DNA of 33,330 nt from contig CALAOW010000202.1 in the NCBI GenBank assembly GCA_937889395.1, positions 1-33,330 of the forward strand, written 5' to 3'. Both the position numbers and the translations under genes were made by a program. This document shows positions 24,301-31,151 of this stretch, piece after piece. A model generated the notes under the pieces. The model saw only the letters and a list, made by a program, of their open reading frames with translations. It made no database searches and had not been told where the DNA came from. The stretch's first letter is position 1. Each line of letters begins with the position of its first letter. The DNA comes from an uncultured Pseudomonadota bacterium (GTDB taxonomy: Bacteria; Desulfobacterota; Binatia; Binatales; Binataceae).

Positions 24301-25228
24301 TTTCTTCCAGCGCCCTGGCATCGAGCGACTTGGGCGCGTTGTTCAGCCACAACGCAAGCGCGCGGCCGCTGGAGGGAAACTGCATGCGCAGCTTGTCGGC
24401 CAGCGCGAATGCGCGTTCGCGCTCACCGAGCAGTTCGTGGGCGAGCGCCTCGTTGGTGCAGGCATTCTCCTCGTCGGGCTGCAACGATTTCGCCGCGATG
24501 AAAAGCATCGCCGATTTGCGCGGCTCGCCTTCCTTCAACCACGCGGCGCCAAGATACGAGAGCACGCGGAACTTGTGGGTGTTCGACAGCTGGCTCCACT
24601 TCTGCTCGCGCAGTCTGCGCAGGGCGAGCCGGGCCAGTTGATATTGGCGGTTCTCGAGAAGCGCTGCGGCGGCGGAGATCTCCTCTCCCAGCGCATCGGA
24701 AGGTTCCACCGCCGCGGGCTCGCATCGGGCCTCGAGATGAACCACCGCATCGGCCCGGGTCAGGGCCTGGCGCTTGGCGGCGGTCCCAAAATCGGTGAGG
24801 ATCTGGGGATATTCGTCGAGCAGTTCCTCGATGTCGTCCCAGGTCAGGACCTCGATCGCCGAGATGCCGTCTTTGCGGTTCGCACGGTTGAGATCAAACA
24901 ACGAACGCTGCAAGCCCTCGGGCTTGGCGGCCGTGGTCGCGATCACGAAGCGCCCGATTGGGAGCTTCAGGCTCGCGGCCCGGTCCACAGCGTCCTTGAT
25001 CTCGGCGAGCGTCAGGTCGTTTCGCGAAGCGCTGAGATCGCACTTGACGGCGGCGAGTCGCGGGCGTCCACTGATCTCGATAAGGTTGATTCCCTTCTCG
25101 GCGCGTTTGGGGTCGCGGAAGCGCTCGAGCTGAGGAAGCTGCCAATGACGCCGCAGGAGCTTCAGACAGAGTCTTTCGAACTCGTCTGCGCTCCTAGGCA
25201 GCGGATATTCGGGGGCAAAATTTGCCAT
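21353..25228 (-). CDS. Giant putative conflict effector: Mrr-like domain, TPR array, GreA/B-C-like domain, PIN-like nuclease
   Basis: The protein has 1291 residues from ATG 25228. Residues 14-150 match the Mrr-like restriction-endonuclease fold: FERLCLKLL, GINLIEIS, LAAVKC, FVIATTA (94-100) and WDDIEELLDEYP (130-141). The expected Asp is N48 and the residue two before K62 is Ala, so this domain is probably inactive. About 180-768 is a long TPR-like helical array. About 786-860 resembles the GreA/GreB C-terminal domain, best at PMTRALKGKKAGERF (822-836) and the following ATVKQMISKY. A Gly/Asn linker (906-925) leads to a PIN-like domain (about 991-1143) with D997, E1029, D1119/D1120 and D1125. 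An RNA- or DNA-cutting, RNA-polymerase-related defence role is inferred. It has no ribosome site; a GTG at 25294 is less likely. Confidence 0.85.
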   Translation of the reverse strand: MANFAPEYPLPRSADEFERLCLKLLRRHWQLPQLERFRDPKRAEKGINLIEISGRPRLAAVKCDLSASRNDLTLAEIKDAVDRAASLKLPIGRFVIATTAAKPEGLQRSLFDLNRANRKDGISAIEVLTWDDIEELLDEYPQILTDFGTAAKRQALTRADAVVHLEARCEPAAVEPSDALGEEISAAAALLENRQYQLARLALRRLREQKWSQLSNTHKFRVLSYLGAAWLKEGEPRKSAMLFIAAKSLQPDEENACTNEALAHELLGERERAFALADKLRMQFPSSGRALALWLNNAPKSLDARALEETVAPELASDPEVAVVMARRALLDARFDRAEYYARLASAALPNNSIPWLVLGQAILLNELEAGGAGSTESPTQNDGSRVREAESCFTQALALAQAEHLASSEVQALMGRAQARIALRDTDGAGKDIEQAHGLQREDANGLCEYGIVLRSRGSLTEAVEVLRRAASVGGRDDIDYHLAVTLRERDEPGDLQEATELLMRSISRPEAIPAGDLPFAVASAVEALAMLERYHEADALLGSISEARLPKVTMQTLRANLRLAQGKFDQASRFADEALSEIAPDTAADSRRKLAALLHDLGRYRDALVLWQTLAPAGSTGTDTRRLLDCASRLGREDIVSEISRQLHPEQAIDAGITANQLDKLERNDPEAALAGLEELLREHPDDRVLRLRRSIVAARLGKVDLVVADPNAMPSAREIPPALGRAAVQFMRDGGRASEALAYAYELLRHQGGSVDSHRAYLTALGPVGPTPHIPDFDTAGPGAALSFVEENSNTERWILLEDANDVDETLDEYGPQHPMTRALKGKKAGERFQLPEEGRFSRRQATVKQMISKYAYRYMDCLVNWPARFPGQAEIEVSYVRADAIPWSEMNDSFDSMFEARNGNGIANGNGIGKENPAANGKREDVLKQAELTYASKPVPIHAVAERINLNDLQTMFILAQRPEAPLKCCTGSPEELEAALGAFERANAVVLDLTAIATLCMLGRLSLLPSWPRQFVISQSTLAELRRLAFEDTLLRLPPGFSASLTGNGNDGKRADVQLKGLADALQSVCRVRDGAVLASIDHDRRERLINFFGRHGAESIVIASMPGHVLWTDDMILADLAKTEFGVRRVWTEAALQARAQAGNLDPAELATASTKLAGWGYSFATPGIETLMRAGSVAVWNPDQFPLKQALDQFAGDSMNMSDAVRLAAELIVKMYNDQLLRGQRRTVTSRLLDRLAARTGGRDAVEALPRSLPIRFGLDLIRSRELSDVLRGWAAQSETQLSA

Positions 25229-25234
25229 AGTGTA

Positions 25235-25253
25235 ACATTGTTTAACACAATGT
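25235..25253 (-). promoter_or_regulatory. Perfect inverted repeat before the giant TPR-PIN gene
   Basis: ACATTGT (25235-25241) and ACAATGT (25247-25253) are perfect inverted copies around TTAAC, ending seven bases before the start codon at 25228. It is AT-rich in a GC-rich surrounding. A repressor site or part of the promoter is likely. There is no Shine-Dalgarno site between it and the ATG. Confidence 0.45.
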
Positions 25254-25335
25254 CGGCTAGGTAGGAAGCCCTCAAACGTCGTGGCGAAAGTCACTTTCGG
25301 CAGGCAAAGGCCGCTGATAAGATGACTTTTTTACC

Positions 25336-27330
25336 ATGCTTAGTCTCGACAACCTTTCCAAGTCCTACGGCGGCCGCAAGATCCTCGACGGGGTGAGCTG
25401 GTCGATGGCCGACGACGGGCGGGTGGGCCTGGTCGGGCTCAACGGCGCGGGCAAATCGACGCTGCTCAAGATGATCGCGGGAGTGATCCCGCCGGATTCG
25501 GGCCGAATCACCCGTCCGCAACGCACCCGCGTCGGATACCTGGCGCAGGACGCTCCGGAGATGGGCGGCAGGTCCGTGCTGCGCGAGACGCTGGCGGCGC
25601 TGGACAGGATGCAGGCGCTCGACCTGCGGCGCAAGGAAGTCGAGCAGATTCTTGCCCACGAGCATTCCGGGCCGGCGCACGACGCCGCGCTCGAGGAATT
25701 GGGCGAGGTGCTGACCGAGCTCGAACGGCACGACTTTTACAGCGCCGAAAGCCGCGCCACGTCGGTGCTGTTCGGGCTGGGCTTCACCGATGAAGACCTC
25801 GGCCGCGACGTCGTCGAATTTTCGGGCGGCATCCGGATGCGAATTGCGCTGGCGAAACTCCTGCTCGACGCGCCCGAGTTCATGATGCTCGACGAGCCGA
25901 CCAATCACCTGGATATCGAGGCGCGCAACTGGCTCGAGGACTATCTGTGCGCATACCAGGGCGGGATCATCCTGGTCTCGCACGATCGCTATTTTCTGGA
26001 CCGCGTCACCACGCGCACCGTCGAAGTGTCGCGCGGGCGGCTCACCGAATACGTCGGCGGCTACTCGCGGTACCTGGTTGCGCGCGAGGAACGCTTCGCG
26101 CTCGAGATGGCGACGTTCGAGAAACAGCGCCTCGAAATCGAGCACATGGAGAGTTTCATCAGCCGGTTCCGCTACCAGGCGAGCAAGGCGCGCCTGGTAC
26201 AAAGCCGCATCAAGCAACTCGACAAGCTCGAACGCCTCCAGCCGCCGGAAGGAGCGCAGAAGCCGCCCGCGATTTCGTTTCCGAAATGCGAACGGAGTAC
26301 GCGGCGGGTTTTCGAACTGAAGGGCGCGGTCAAACGTTACGGCGCGCTCACGGTTTACGACGGCGTCGATCTGACAATCGAGCGCGGCGCGCGAATCGCG
26401 CTGGTCGGTCCGAACGGATCGGGAAAATCCACGATGATGAAGCTGCTGGCGGGCGTCGAAGCGATGACCGGCGGCGAGCGAATCGTCGGCGCCAGCGTGC
26501 AGGCTGGATACTTCGCGCAGAATCTCGCCGAGTCTCTCTCATATGAAAAGACCGTGCTCGAAGAACTGAGCGACAGCGCGCAAGGCCGGACGATGGGGGA
26601 GATTCGATCGCTTCTCGGCGCGATGCTGTTCTCGGGCGACGACGTGTACAAGCGCGTCGAAGTGCTGTCGGGCGGCGAGCGCGCGCGCCTGGCGCTGGCG
26701 AAGGTGTTGGCGCGGCCGAGCAATTGCCTGTTGCTCGACGAGCCGACCAACAACCTCGACATCATCGCGAAGGACACGCTGCTCGACGCGCTCAGGCGAT
26801 TTCCGGGTACCGTTATAATAGTCAGCCACGATCGTTTCATTCTCAATGAGCTCGTGACCGAGGTGCTCGAAGTCGGCCAGGGCCATGCGATTCGCTACCT
26901 CGGCAACTACGATCAATACCTCGAGAAGAAGGCGCAGACCGACGCCGCGCCGTCGCCATCGTCGCAGCCGACGCGGTCCGGGCCGGTGCAATTGCGCGAT
27001 ACGCGTGGCAACAACGGAAATGCGTCGCGTCCAAAGAAAGCGGAACCACCCAAGGACGCTCAGCCGGTGAAGGCCGGGCATCCGGCAAATGACGATCGCG
27101 ACGCGCTTCGCAGGCGGGAACGAATCGCGCGCCAGCGGACTCAGATCGAAGCCGGAATCGAGCAGCGGGAAACCGAACGCGCGGCGCTCTCCGCCGAGAT
27201 GAACGATCCCAACTTCTATCTCGCGCGAAAAGACGCCGACGATCTGATCGCACGCTACGAACGATTGGGCCACGAGATCGAAAAGCTATACGCGGACCTG
27301 GTCAAGTTCGACGAAGCCGCGTCCGCGTGA
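25336..27330 (+). CDS. ABC-F family ATPase (ribosome-associated type)
   Basis: The 664-residue protein has two ABC domains on one chain and no membrane part, which defines ABC-F. The first has Walker A GLNGAGKST (34-42), a signature FSGGIRMRIAL and Walker B LDEPTNHLD. An Arg/Lys-rich linker helix pair (about 235-310, around FEKQRLEIEHMESFI) is the tRNA/ribosome-interaction motif. The second has GPNGSGKST (358-366), LSGGERARLAL (444-454) and LDEPTNNLD. The C-terminal 120 residues are a Pro/Lys-rich stretch and a coiled coil (TQIEAGIEQRETERAAL), as in Uup or YheS. Members bind the ribosome E-site and rescue stalled translation. It is divergent from the TPR-PIN gene, 107 bases away. Confidence 0.93.
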   Translation: MLSLDNLSKSYGGRKILDGVSWSMADDGRVGLVGLNGAGKSTLLKMIAGVIPPDSGRITRPQRTRVGYLAQDAPEMGGRSVLRETLAALDRMQALDLRRKEVEQILAHEHSGPAHDAALEELGEVLTELERHDFYSAESRATSVLFGLGFTDEDLGRDVVEFSGGIRMRIALAKLLLDAPEFMMLDEPTNHLDIEARNWLEDYLCAYQGGIILVSHDRYFLDRVTTRTVEVSRGRLTEYVGGYSRYLVAREERFALEMATFEKQRLEIEHMESFISRFRYQASKARLVQSRIKQLDKLERLQPPEGAQKPPAISFPKCERSTRRVFELKGAVKRYGALTVYDGVDLTIERGARIALVGPNGSGKSTMMKLLAGVEAMTGGERIVGASVQAGYFAQNLAESLSYEKTVLEELSDSAQGRTMGEIRSLLGAMLFSGDDVYKRVEVLSGGERARLALAKVLARPSNCLLLDEPTNNLDIIAKDTLLDALRRFPGTVIIVSHDRFILNELVTEVLEVGQGHAIRYLGNYDQYLEKKAQTDAAPSPSSQPTRSGPVQLRDTRGNNGNASRPKKAEPPKDAQPVKAGHPANDDRDALRRRERIARQRTQIEAGIEQRETERAALSAEMNDPNFYLARKDADDLIARYERLGHEIEKLYADLVKFDEAASA

Positions 27331-27418
27331 CCGCGCGCGGGCAAGCGCTACCGGCAAGAGGTTTTAGGCGTCACCCGCCACGCCTGCACTGGCAAGGCGA
27401 TGGGTCGCGTCACTGAGA

Positions 27419-27850
27419 CTACTTCTTCGCGAGCGCTTCCTTGGCGAGCTCGCTGGCGGTTTTGCCGTCAAGGGCGGCGCCGAACTTGTCGCGCAGCGCC
27501 TTCATGATCGGGCCTATCTGCGATGCGCCCGCCGCAATCGCAGCCGCGATTTCCGCGCGCACTTCGTCGGGCGAGGCCGCGGCGGGCAAATATGACTCGA
27601 GGACCTTGGCCTCGGTCTCGTTCTGCTCGATCAGATCCTGGCGGGCCGCTTTGCGCGCAAATTCCAGCGATTCTTCGCGCTTGGCCCGCTCGCGCTTGAT
27701 TATTTGGATAATCTCGGCGTCGGTGGGGTCGCGGCGAACGTCTTTTTCGAGACGCGAAATCTCGGACAACACGCCGCGCAGCGCCATCATGCGCAGCTTG
27801 TCGCCGCTCTTCATCGCGGCCTTGAGATCGCCCTGAATCTTACCTTTCAT
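27419..27850 (-). CDS. GatB/YqeY domain protein
   Basis: The 143-residue protein matches the stand-alone YqeY family: KIQGDLKAAMKSGDKLRMMALRGVLSEI at the start, a middle with KRERAKREESLEFARKAARQDL, the conserved LESYLP, and the end GPIMKALRDKFGAALDGKTASELAKEAL. The fold is the helical tail domain of the tRNA amidotransferase subunit GatB. Stand-alone members often lie beside rpsU/dnaG; here neither is visible. A role in tRNA-dependent amidation is suspected for the family but not shown. The start lies close to the 79-base tandem repeat. Confidence 0.92.
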   Translation of the reverse strand: MKGKIQGDLKAAMKSGDKLRMMALRGVLSEISRLEKDVRRDPTDAEIIQIIKRERAKREESLEFARKAARQDLIEQNETEAKVLESYLPAAASPDEVRAEIAAAIAAGASQIGPIMKALRDKFGAALDGKTASELAKEALAKK

Positions 27851-27865
27851 CTTTTCAGTGATCTT

Positions 27866-28023
27866 TTCAGTGACGCGAATCTACGTTGTGTCAACGCCGG
27901 GAAAACCCAACGCGGTCCGCGTGGGCGCGATTCCTGTTCGCGTATTCAGTGACGCGAATTTGCTTCGCGTCACGGCGATCAAACCCAACGCGGCAAGCGT
28001 GGCCGCGATTCCCTTTTGCGCGA
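27866..28023. repeat. Two-copy 79-base tandem repeat between yqeY-like and secreted-protein genes
   Basis: Copy 1 starts at 27866 and copy 2 at 27945. Both begin TTCAGTGACGCGAAT and share AAACCCAACGCGG and GCGCGATTCC/CCGCGATTCC. Copy 2 contains a perfect hairpin, GTGACGCGAA (27949-27958) with TTCGCGTCAC (27964-27973). In copy 1 the same stem is degraded. No gene is supported here. The nearby bases 28023-28068 repeat ATAGCTACT two or three times. Confidence 0.65.
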
Positions 28024-28062
28024 ATGGCTATAGCAACTCCAATAGCTACTTCGCCCGAATAG

Positions 28063-28587
28063 CTACTTATGCGCGGCCGCCGCGGCGCCCTTGGTCTCGA
28101 CATCCTGCCATTTCGGAGCTTCGACTTCGGCCCATTTGCTACCGTCGAGACGGTAGTTGAATACCAGTATCTTTTGCTTGCCGGTCGCCCTTCCTTTGCC
28201 CTCGCCGCTCTTGGACGGCATGTACTCGGCCGCCTGCAGCTTGGCGAGCACGGTCCAGTGTCCCTCCTTCATCGCCGGCAGATAGGTGAACTTTGCGTGC
28301 TCGAGATCGACGTACAGCTTGCCCGACGCCTTCTTCTCGCTCTCGTCACTCAGATAGCTATCGGATTCGCTCGCGACAGTGTCCATCAGCGCCTGTTGCT
28401 GCGCCTTGGGAATGGGATTCTGTTTGCCGGTACCAGCAGCACTCGGACCGGCAGCACTCGGACCGGCAGGACCGCCGTTCTTGTAAAGATCCTTCTTGAC
28501 TTCGATCGCGCGTGCGCTGTTGGGCGCAAGAATCGCCGCGACAATCAGCCCCGCCACCATCAGAGCAGTACACGGTTTCGCAGCCAT
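28063..28587 (-). CDS. Secreted protein of unknown function
   Basis: The 174-residue protein starts at ATG 28587 behind GAGGAGGGTAGG. Residues 1-27 are a signal peptide (LMVAGLIVAAILAPNSARA, cut near ARA). A low-complexity AGPSAAGPSAAG stretch (about 41-52) comes from a short DNA duplication. The remainder (about 85-165) looks like one small mixed domain: KLYVDLEHAKFTYLPAM, GHWTVLAKLQAAEYM, KILVFNYRLDGSKWAEVEAP. I do not recognise the family. It lies 79 bases downstream of the TonB gene on the same strand, so it may share the cobalamin-controlled transcript; that is only inference. Confidence 0.75.
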   Translation of the reverse strand: MAAKPCTALMVAGLIVAAILAPNSARAIEVKKDLYKNGGPAGPSAAGPSAAGTGKQNPIPKAQQQALMDTVASESDSYLSDESEKKASGKLYVDLEHAKFTYLPAMKEGHWTVLAKLQAAEYMPSKSGEGKGRATGKQKILVFNYRLDGSKWAEVEAPKWQDVETKGAAAAAHK

Positions 28588-28666
28588 CTTTCCTACCCTC
28601 CTCGGCTTGGGCTTATATCACGGCTTCTCCGGATAAGCACGACTGCGACAGTGAAAAGTGAGAAGC

Positions 28667-29602
28667 TCATCGAATAGCGTTGGCCTCGATCAAAGCAAAG
28701 CGTATCGGCACCAGGACCCAGCTTTCGACGGCAAGTCCGCGGTGGCGGGCCGGCACAAAGCGCCATCGCGACCGAACTGTTTCCAGCGCAGCGTCGTCGA
28801 GCGTGTCGAACCCGGAAGAATCCGCAACTTCGGCGCGCTCTACGGAACCGTCAGCGCCGACCAGCACACTGACCGTCACGGTGCCCTGCTGCGCCCGCCG
28901 GCGCGCGATGGCAGGGTAAGCGGGGGGAGGATTTCTCGCGTAATCGGCGTGGGCGATCGAATTTGGATCGCCACCGTCGCCGCCGCCGTCGCCGTTGCCG
29001 GCACCTGCCGCCGCGGTGCCGCCTGGTCCGGCACCGATGCCGGAAACGGCCGCCGAAAAAGAACCAGACGCGCCGCCCGGTGAATCATCACGATTTTGCG
29101 AATGCTCGTCATGCTCTGAATGGGCATATCGCGCGGGCGCGACCGAGCGCAGCGGCGCCAGCCCGGCGACTTCGGAATCCGGTTCTACAATCCGGCGACG
29201 CGGCTGCCGAGCGGCCCGCGTCGGTGCCGAGCGCATCGTCGCATCCGCCAGCGTTCGCTTAAGCATCCCGCTCTCCGCATGAATCGACGGGGCCTCGGAT
29301 GCGCCAGCGCGCGCGCCGCCGGGTCCCGCAGGGCGGTCTGTCCCTTCGACGAGATAGGCGAGAACCCAATCGCCGGGCAGGCTTGCCACCGGCGACGCGA
29401 AACACACAATCAAACCGACAATCGCCGCGTGAGCCGCGATCGAAGCCGCAAACGACGCCACATGACGAGTCGCGCGCGGCTCGGTCGCATCGCAGGAAAG
29501 TTGCGATTTGTGCTGTTCGTCGTCCACGTCGTCCGGCCGAGGCTTCGCGGATCGGAATGGAAGCGGCCAGGAGCGACGAACGACTACGCGGCAGTACGGC
29601 AC
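28667..29602 (-). CDS. tonB: TonB-family energy transducer
   Basis: The 311-residue protein has one membrane anchor (about 49-73, SFAASIAAHAAIVGLIVCF). A long Gly/Ala/Ser/Arg-rich periplasmic linker lacks the usual Pro-Lys repeats. The C-terminal TonB domain (about 225-305) reads PPPAYPAIARRRAQQGTV, VLVGADGSVERAEVADSSG, LDDAALETVRSRWRFVPA. It passes proton-motive energy from ExbB-ExbD to outer-membrane receptors. A cobalamin riboswitch ends 75 bases upstream on the same strand, so it probably serves vitamin B12 uptake. No receptor or ExbBD genes are visible here. The start is uncertain: the frame opens at GTG 29602 with no ribosome site, and the nearby AGGAG suits another frame. Confidence 0.85.
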   Translation of the reverse strand: MPYCRVVVRRSWPLPFRSAKPRPDDVDDEQHKSQLSCDATEPRATRHVASFAASIAAHAAIVGLIVCFASPVASLPGDWVLAYLVEGTDRPAGPGGARAGASEAPSIHAESGMLKRTLADATMRSAPTRAARQPRRRIVEPDSEVAGLAPLRSVAPARYAHSEHDEHSQNRDDSPGGASGSFSAAVSGIGAGPGGTAAAGAGNGDGGGDGGDPNSIAHADYARNPPPAYPAIARRRAQQGTVTVSVLVGADGSVERAEVADSSGFDTLDDAALETVRSRWRFVPARHRGLAVESWVLVPIRFALIEANAIR

Positions 29603-29676
29603 CGGCAGTAGTCACTGAAAAGACTCCTGAAGCCTCCCTCTCCCGCGAAGGTTCCTTCGGCTCCATCGATTCACCC

Positions 29677-29815
29677 GGTCGCCTGACTCGACGAGCGCCG
29701 CGATTTGTTCGTGGCGACGCTCAGCCTTACAGTTGCGGGGCAGCGCCGGTCTCACACCGGCTTCCCCGGGCGAATCTCAATGAACACTACGCGCCTTGAG
29801 CGCCAAGTCAACCGC
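29677..29815 (-). ncRNA. Cobalamin riboswitch upstream of tonB
   Basis: Read on the minus strand, 29766-29727 gives the conserved core GGGGAAGCCGGTG, the stem closing GACCGGC, then GCTGCCCCGCAACTGTAA. Farther 3' is the B12-box-like end GAGTCAGGCGACC (29689-29677). The 5' part (about 29815-29770) holds the outer stem region with GCGC arms. These blocks, in this order and spacing, define the cobalamin (B12) riboswitch. Binding of a cobalamin in the leader would turn off the gene downstream, here the TonB gene. The outer limits are approximate. This fills most of the 29603-29921 gap, where no other gene is supported. Confidence 0.88.
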
Positions 29816-29921
29816 CGCAATTCATACTACCCATTGTGGTCCGGCGGAGGCTGTACTCCCATCGGTAGTTTCGTTCCGTCAAAATTAATTTTTCGCGAAG
29901 CAGATGTCGCCCGATGCTGAG

Positions 29922-30578
29922 TCATGCTTGTGATGGTGAAGTTGCGTCCGATGATTCCGAACGGCTGCGTGCGGCGCGGATGCGTTCGAGTGAATAGAGC
30001 GCGCGGTGCAGATTGCGCTTTACGAGTCGTTCGTAGCGGACGAGTTTATCCACATCCAAATCGCTCGGAAGGACAAAGGCGTCGAGTCCGGCGCGCCGGA
30101 GCTTGCGAGCAGTGCGCCGACGAATGCCGTAGTTGTCATAACCCATCGTGGCCAGCAGCGATTCGCTGGGCGTCTCAGTATCGGCGTCGCGGCTGGAAGC
30201 GTCCTCATCGAGCCAGGATTCGCGGCATTCGTAGCGCAGCACTCGGCGGATCCGCCAACAGCATGCGGCGACCTCGTCGACCAGGATGCGCTCATGGGCG
30301 GATTGCGGCTGGAAGTCTTCGAGCAAAGCGTCGAGGAGCGAATTGAATTCCTCGACGCGAACCGGGCCGTCGAGTTCGGGGTTCACGACGTCGCGCGCGA
30401 AGAAACCGTGCTTGAGCGCGTTGAGACACGCAACGGCCTTGCCCTCGGGTGAGCGCGGCCCGGTACATTTCTTCGCGTTGGCGCGGCGCGCCGCAAGCTG
30501 GCGCGGCGAAAGCGCGGGCAGCCCGCTTTCGGGCAAGGCCAAGGCCGGCGAGGGTAGAGCATGCTGATCGTTGTCCAT
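29922..30578 (-). CDS. Protein of the 'RANAKK-TGPRSPEGKA-NALKHG' family, unknown function
   Basis: This 218-residue soluble protein has the N-terminal signature ARRANAKKCTGPRSPEGK followed by NALKHGFFA (about 30-62). The same signature occurs in many hypothetical proteins of soil bacteria, often in several copies per genome. The rest is helical and rich in Arg and Glu (EEFNSLLDALLEDF, HERILVDEVAACCWRIRR, YERLVKRNLHRALYSLERIR), as in a helical bundle that could bind nucleic acid. No catalytic motif is seen. It lies next to a repeat-rich island, which fits a mobile or lineage-specific gene. Function is unknown. Confidence 0.78.
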   Translation of the reverse strand: MDNDQHALPSPALALPESGLPALSPRQLAARRANAKKCTGPRSPEGKAVACLNALKHGFFARDVVNPELDGPVRVEEFNSLLDALLEDFQPQSAHERILVDEVAACCWRIRRVLRYECRESWLDEDASSRDADTETPSESLLATMGYDNYGIRRRTARKLRRAGLDAFVLPSDLDVDKLVRYERLVKRNLHRALYSLERIRAARSRSESSDATSPSQA

Positions 30579-30636
30579 ATCAGTACGCGTAGCACGCCGG
30601 GCGCGGCCGGGGCAGGCTGAAATAGTTCATCCCTGA

Positions 30637-30705
30637 GCAGGGGTGACCTCCTTCGGCTTCGCTCAGGACAGGCTCTGCACCCAGTGTTAAAACAAAGATG
30701 CGCGG
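30637..30705 (+). repeat. Modular hairpin repeat, copy 5, disrupted
   Basis: Module B starts GCAGGGGTGACC (30637-30648), is cut by about 24 bases with TTCGGCTTCGCTCAGGACAG, and resumes with TCTGCACCC. The linker GTGTTAAAACAAAGATGCG matches copy 3 (1141-1159). Module C is decayed after AAAGATGCG. The inserted bases belong to the second dispersed repeat family. Confidence 0.6.
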
Positions 30706-30891
30706 CTTGAGTGTGAAGTCGACCGCCAACTAGTGTCGAGCCAGTGAAACGCGCGAAGAAAAAATTTGCCAAGCTCAATCACTTGCTGATCGCCGTGCGC
30801 GACGCGGCGCGATTGTCTGACGCGCCGCGCATTCGGGGAATCACGGAAAATTAGGTCCCTCACCCGCCGCGCAAGGTCTCGCGTCGGCCGT

Positions 30892-30933
30892 GTGTCTGTG
30901 ACACCTCCCTGTCAGGAGCGGTGTCACAGACAC
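30892..30933. repeat. 14-base perfect inverted repeat
   Basis: GTGTCTGTGACACC (30892-30905) and GGTGTCACAGACAC (30920-30933) are perfect inverted copies around 14 bases (TCCCTGTCAGGAGC). No T run follows, so it is not a standard terminator. It would fold as a long stem in DNA or RNA within the non-coding island. Confidence 0.65.
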
Positions 30934-31082
30934 GCGGCAAGGAAGGAACCGGGGTCCCTCGGCTACGCTCGGGATGACACAAAGAAGACCCAGCGCCGGG
31001 ATTCTTCCCCTTCGGCGGCGCTCAGGGCTTCGGCTGGTGGAAGCGGAGTTATCCAGAAGCGCTCAAGAATGACACAAAAAAA

Positions 31083-31145
31083 GTTCTAACAGGCCGTCAG
31101 GCCGCATCTTTTCTCCTTCACTAAGGTGCAGGGGCTGGCCCCTGC
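31083..31145 (-). repeat. Modular hairpin repeat, copy 6 (minus orientation, B and C)
   Basis: On the minus strand it reads module B, GCAGGGGC (31145-31138) with GCCCCTGC (31135-31128) and ACC. Then, after a GAAGGAG linker, comes module C: AAAGATGC, stem GGCC-TGAC-GGCC, TGTTAGAAC (ending 31083). The C stem differs from copies 2 and 4 on both sides, again keeping the pairing. Confidence 0.7.
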
Positions 31146-31151
31146 TTTTTT
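31128..31151 (+). terminator. Terminator-like hairpin with T run
   Basis: GCAGGGGC (31128-31135), TG, GCCCCTGC (31138-31145) and TTTTTT (31146-31151) form a textbook factor-independent terminator on the plus strand. It is module B of a repeat copy. No plus-strand gene lies directly upstream, so it may only insulate the membrane-protein gene at 31204. Confidence 0.55.

Noticed and set aside
27858-28160. 100-residue plus-strand frame across the 79-base tandem repeat
   Set aside because: It encodes the repeat and then runs antisense into the secreted-protein gene; no ribosome site or known domain.
29259-29666. Alternative 135-residue frame at the 5' end of tonB with a good AGGAG
   Set aside because: It is Arg-rich without any domain and overlaps the TonB frame, which holds the membrane anchor and TonB domain; it only makes the TonB start uncertain.
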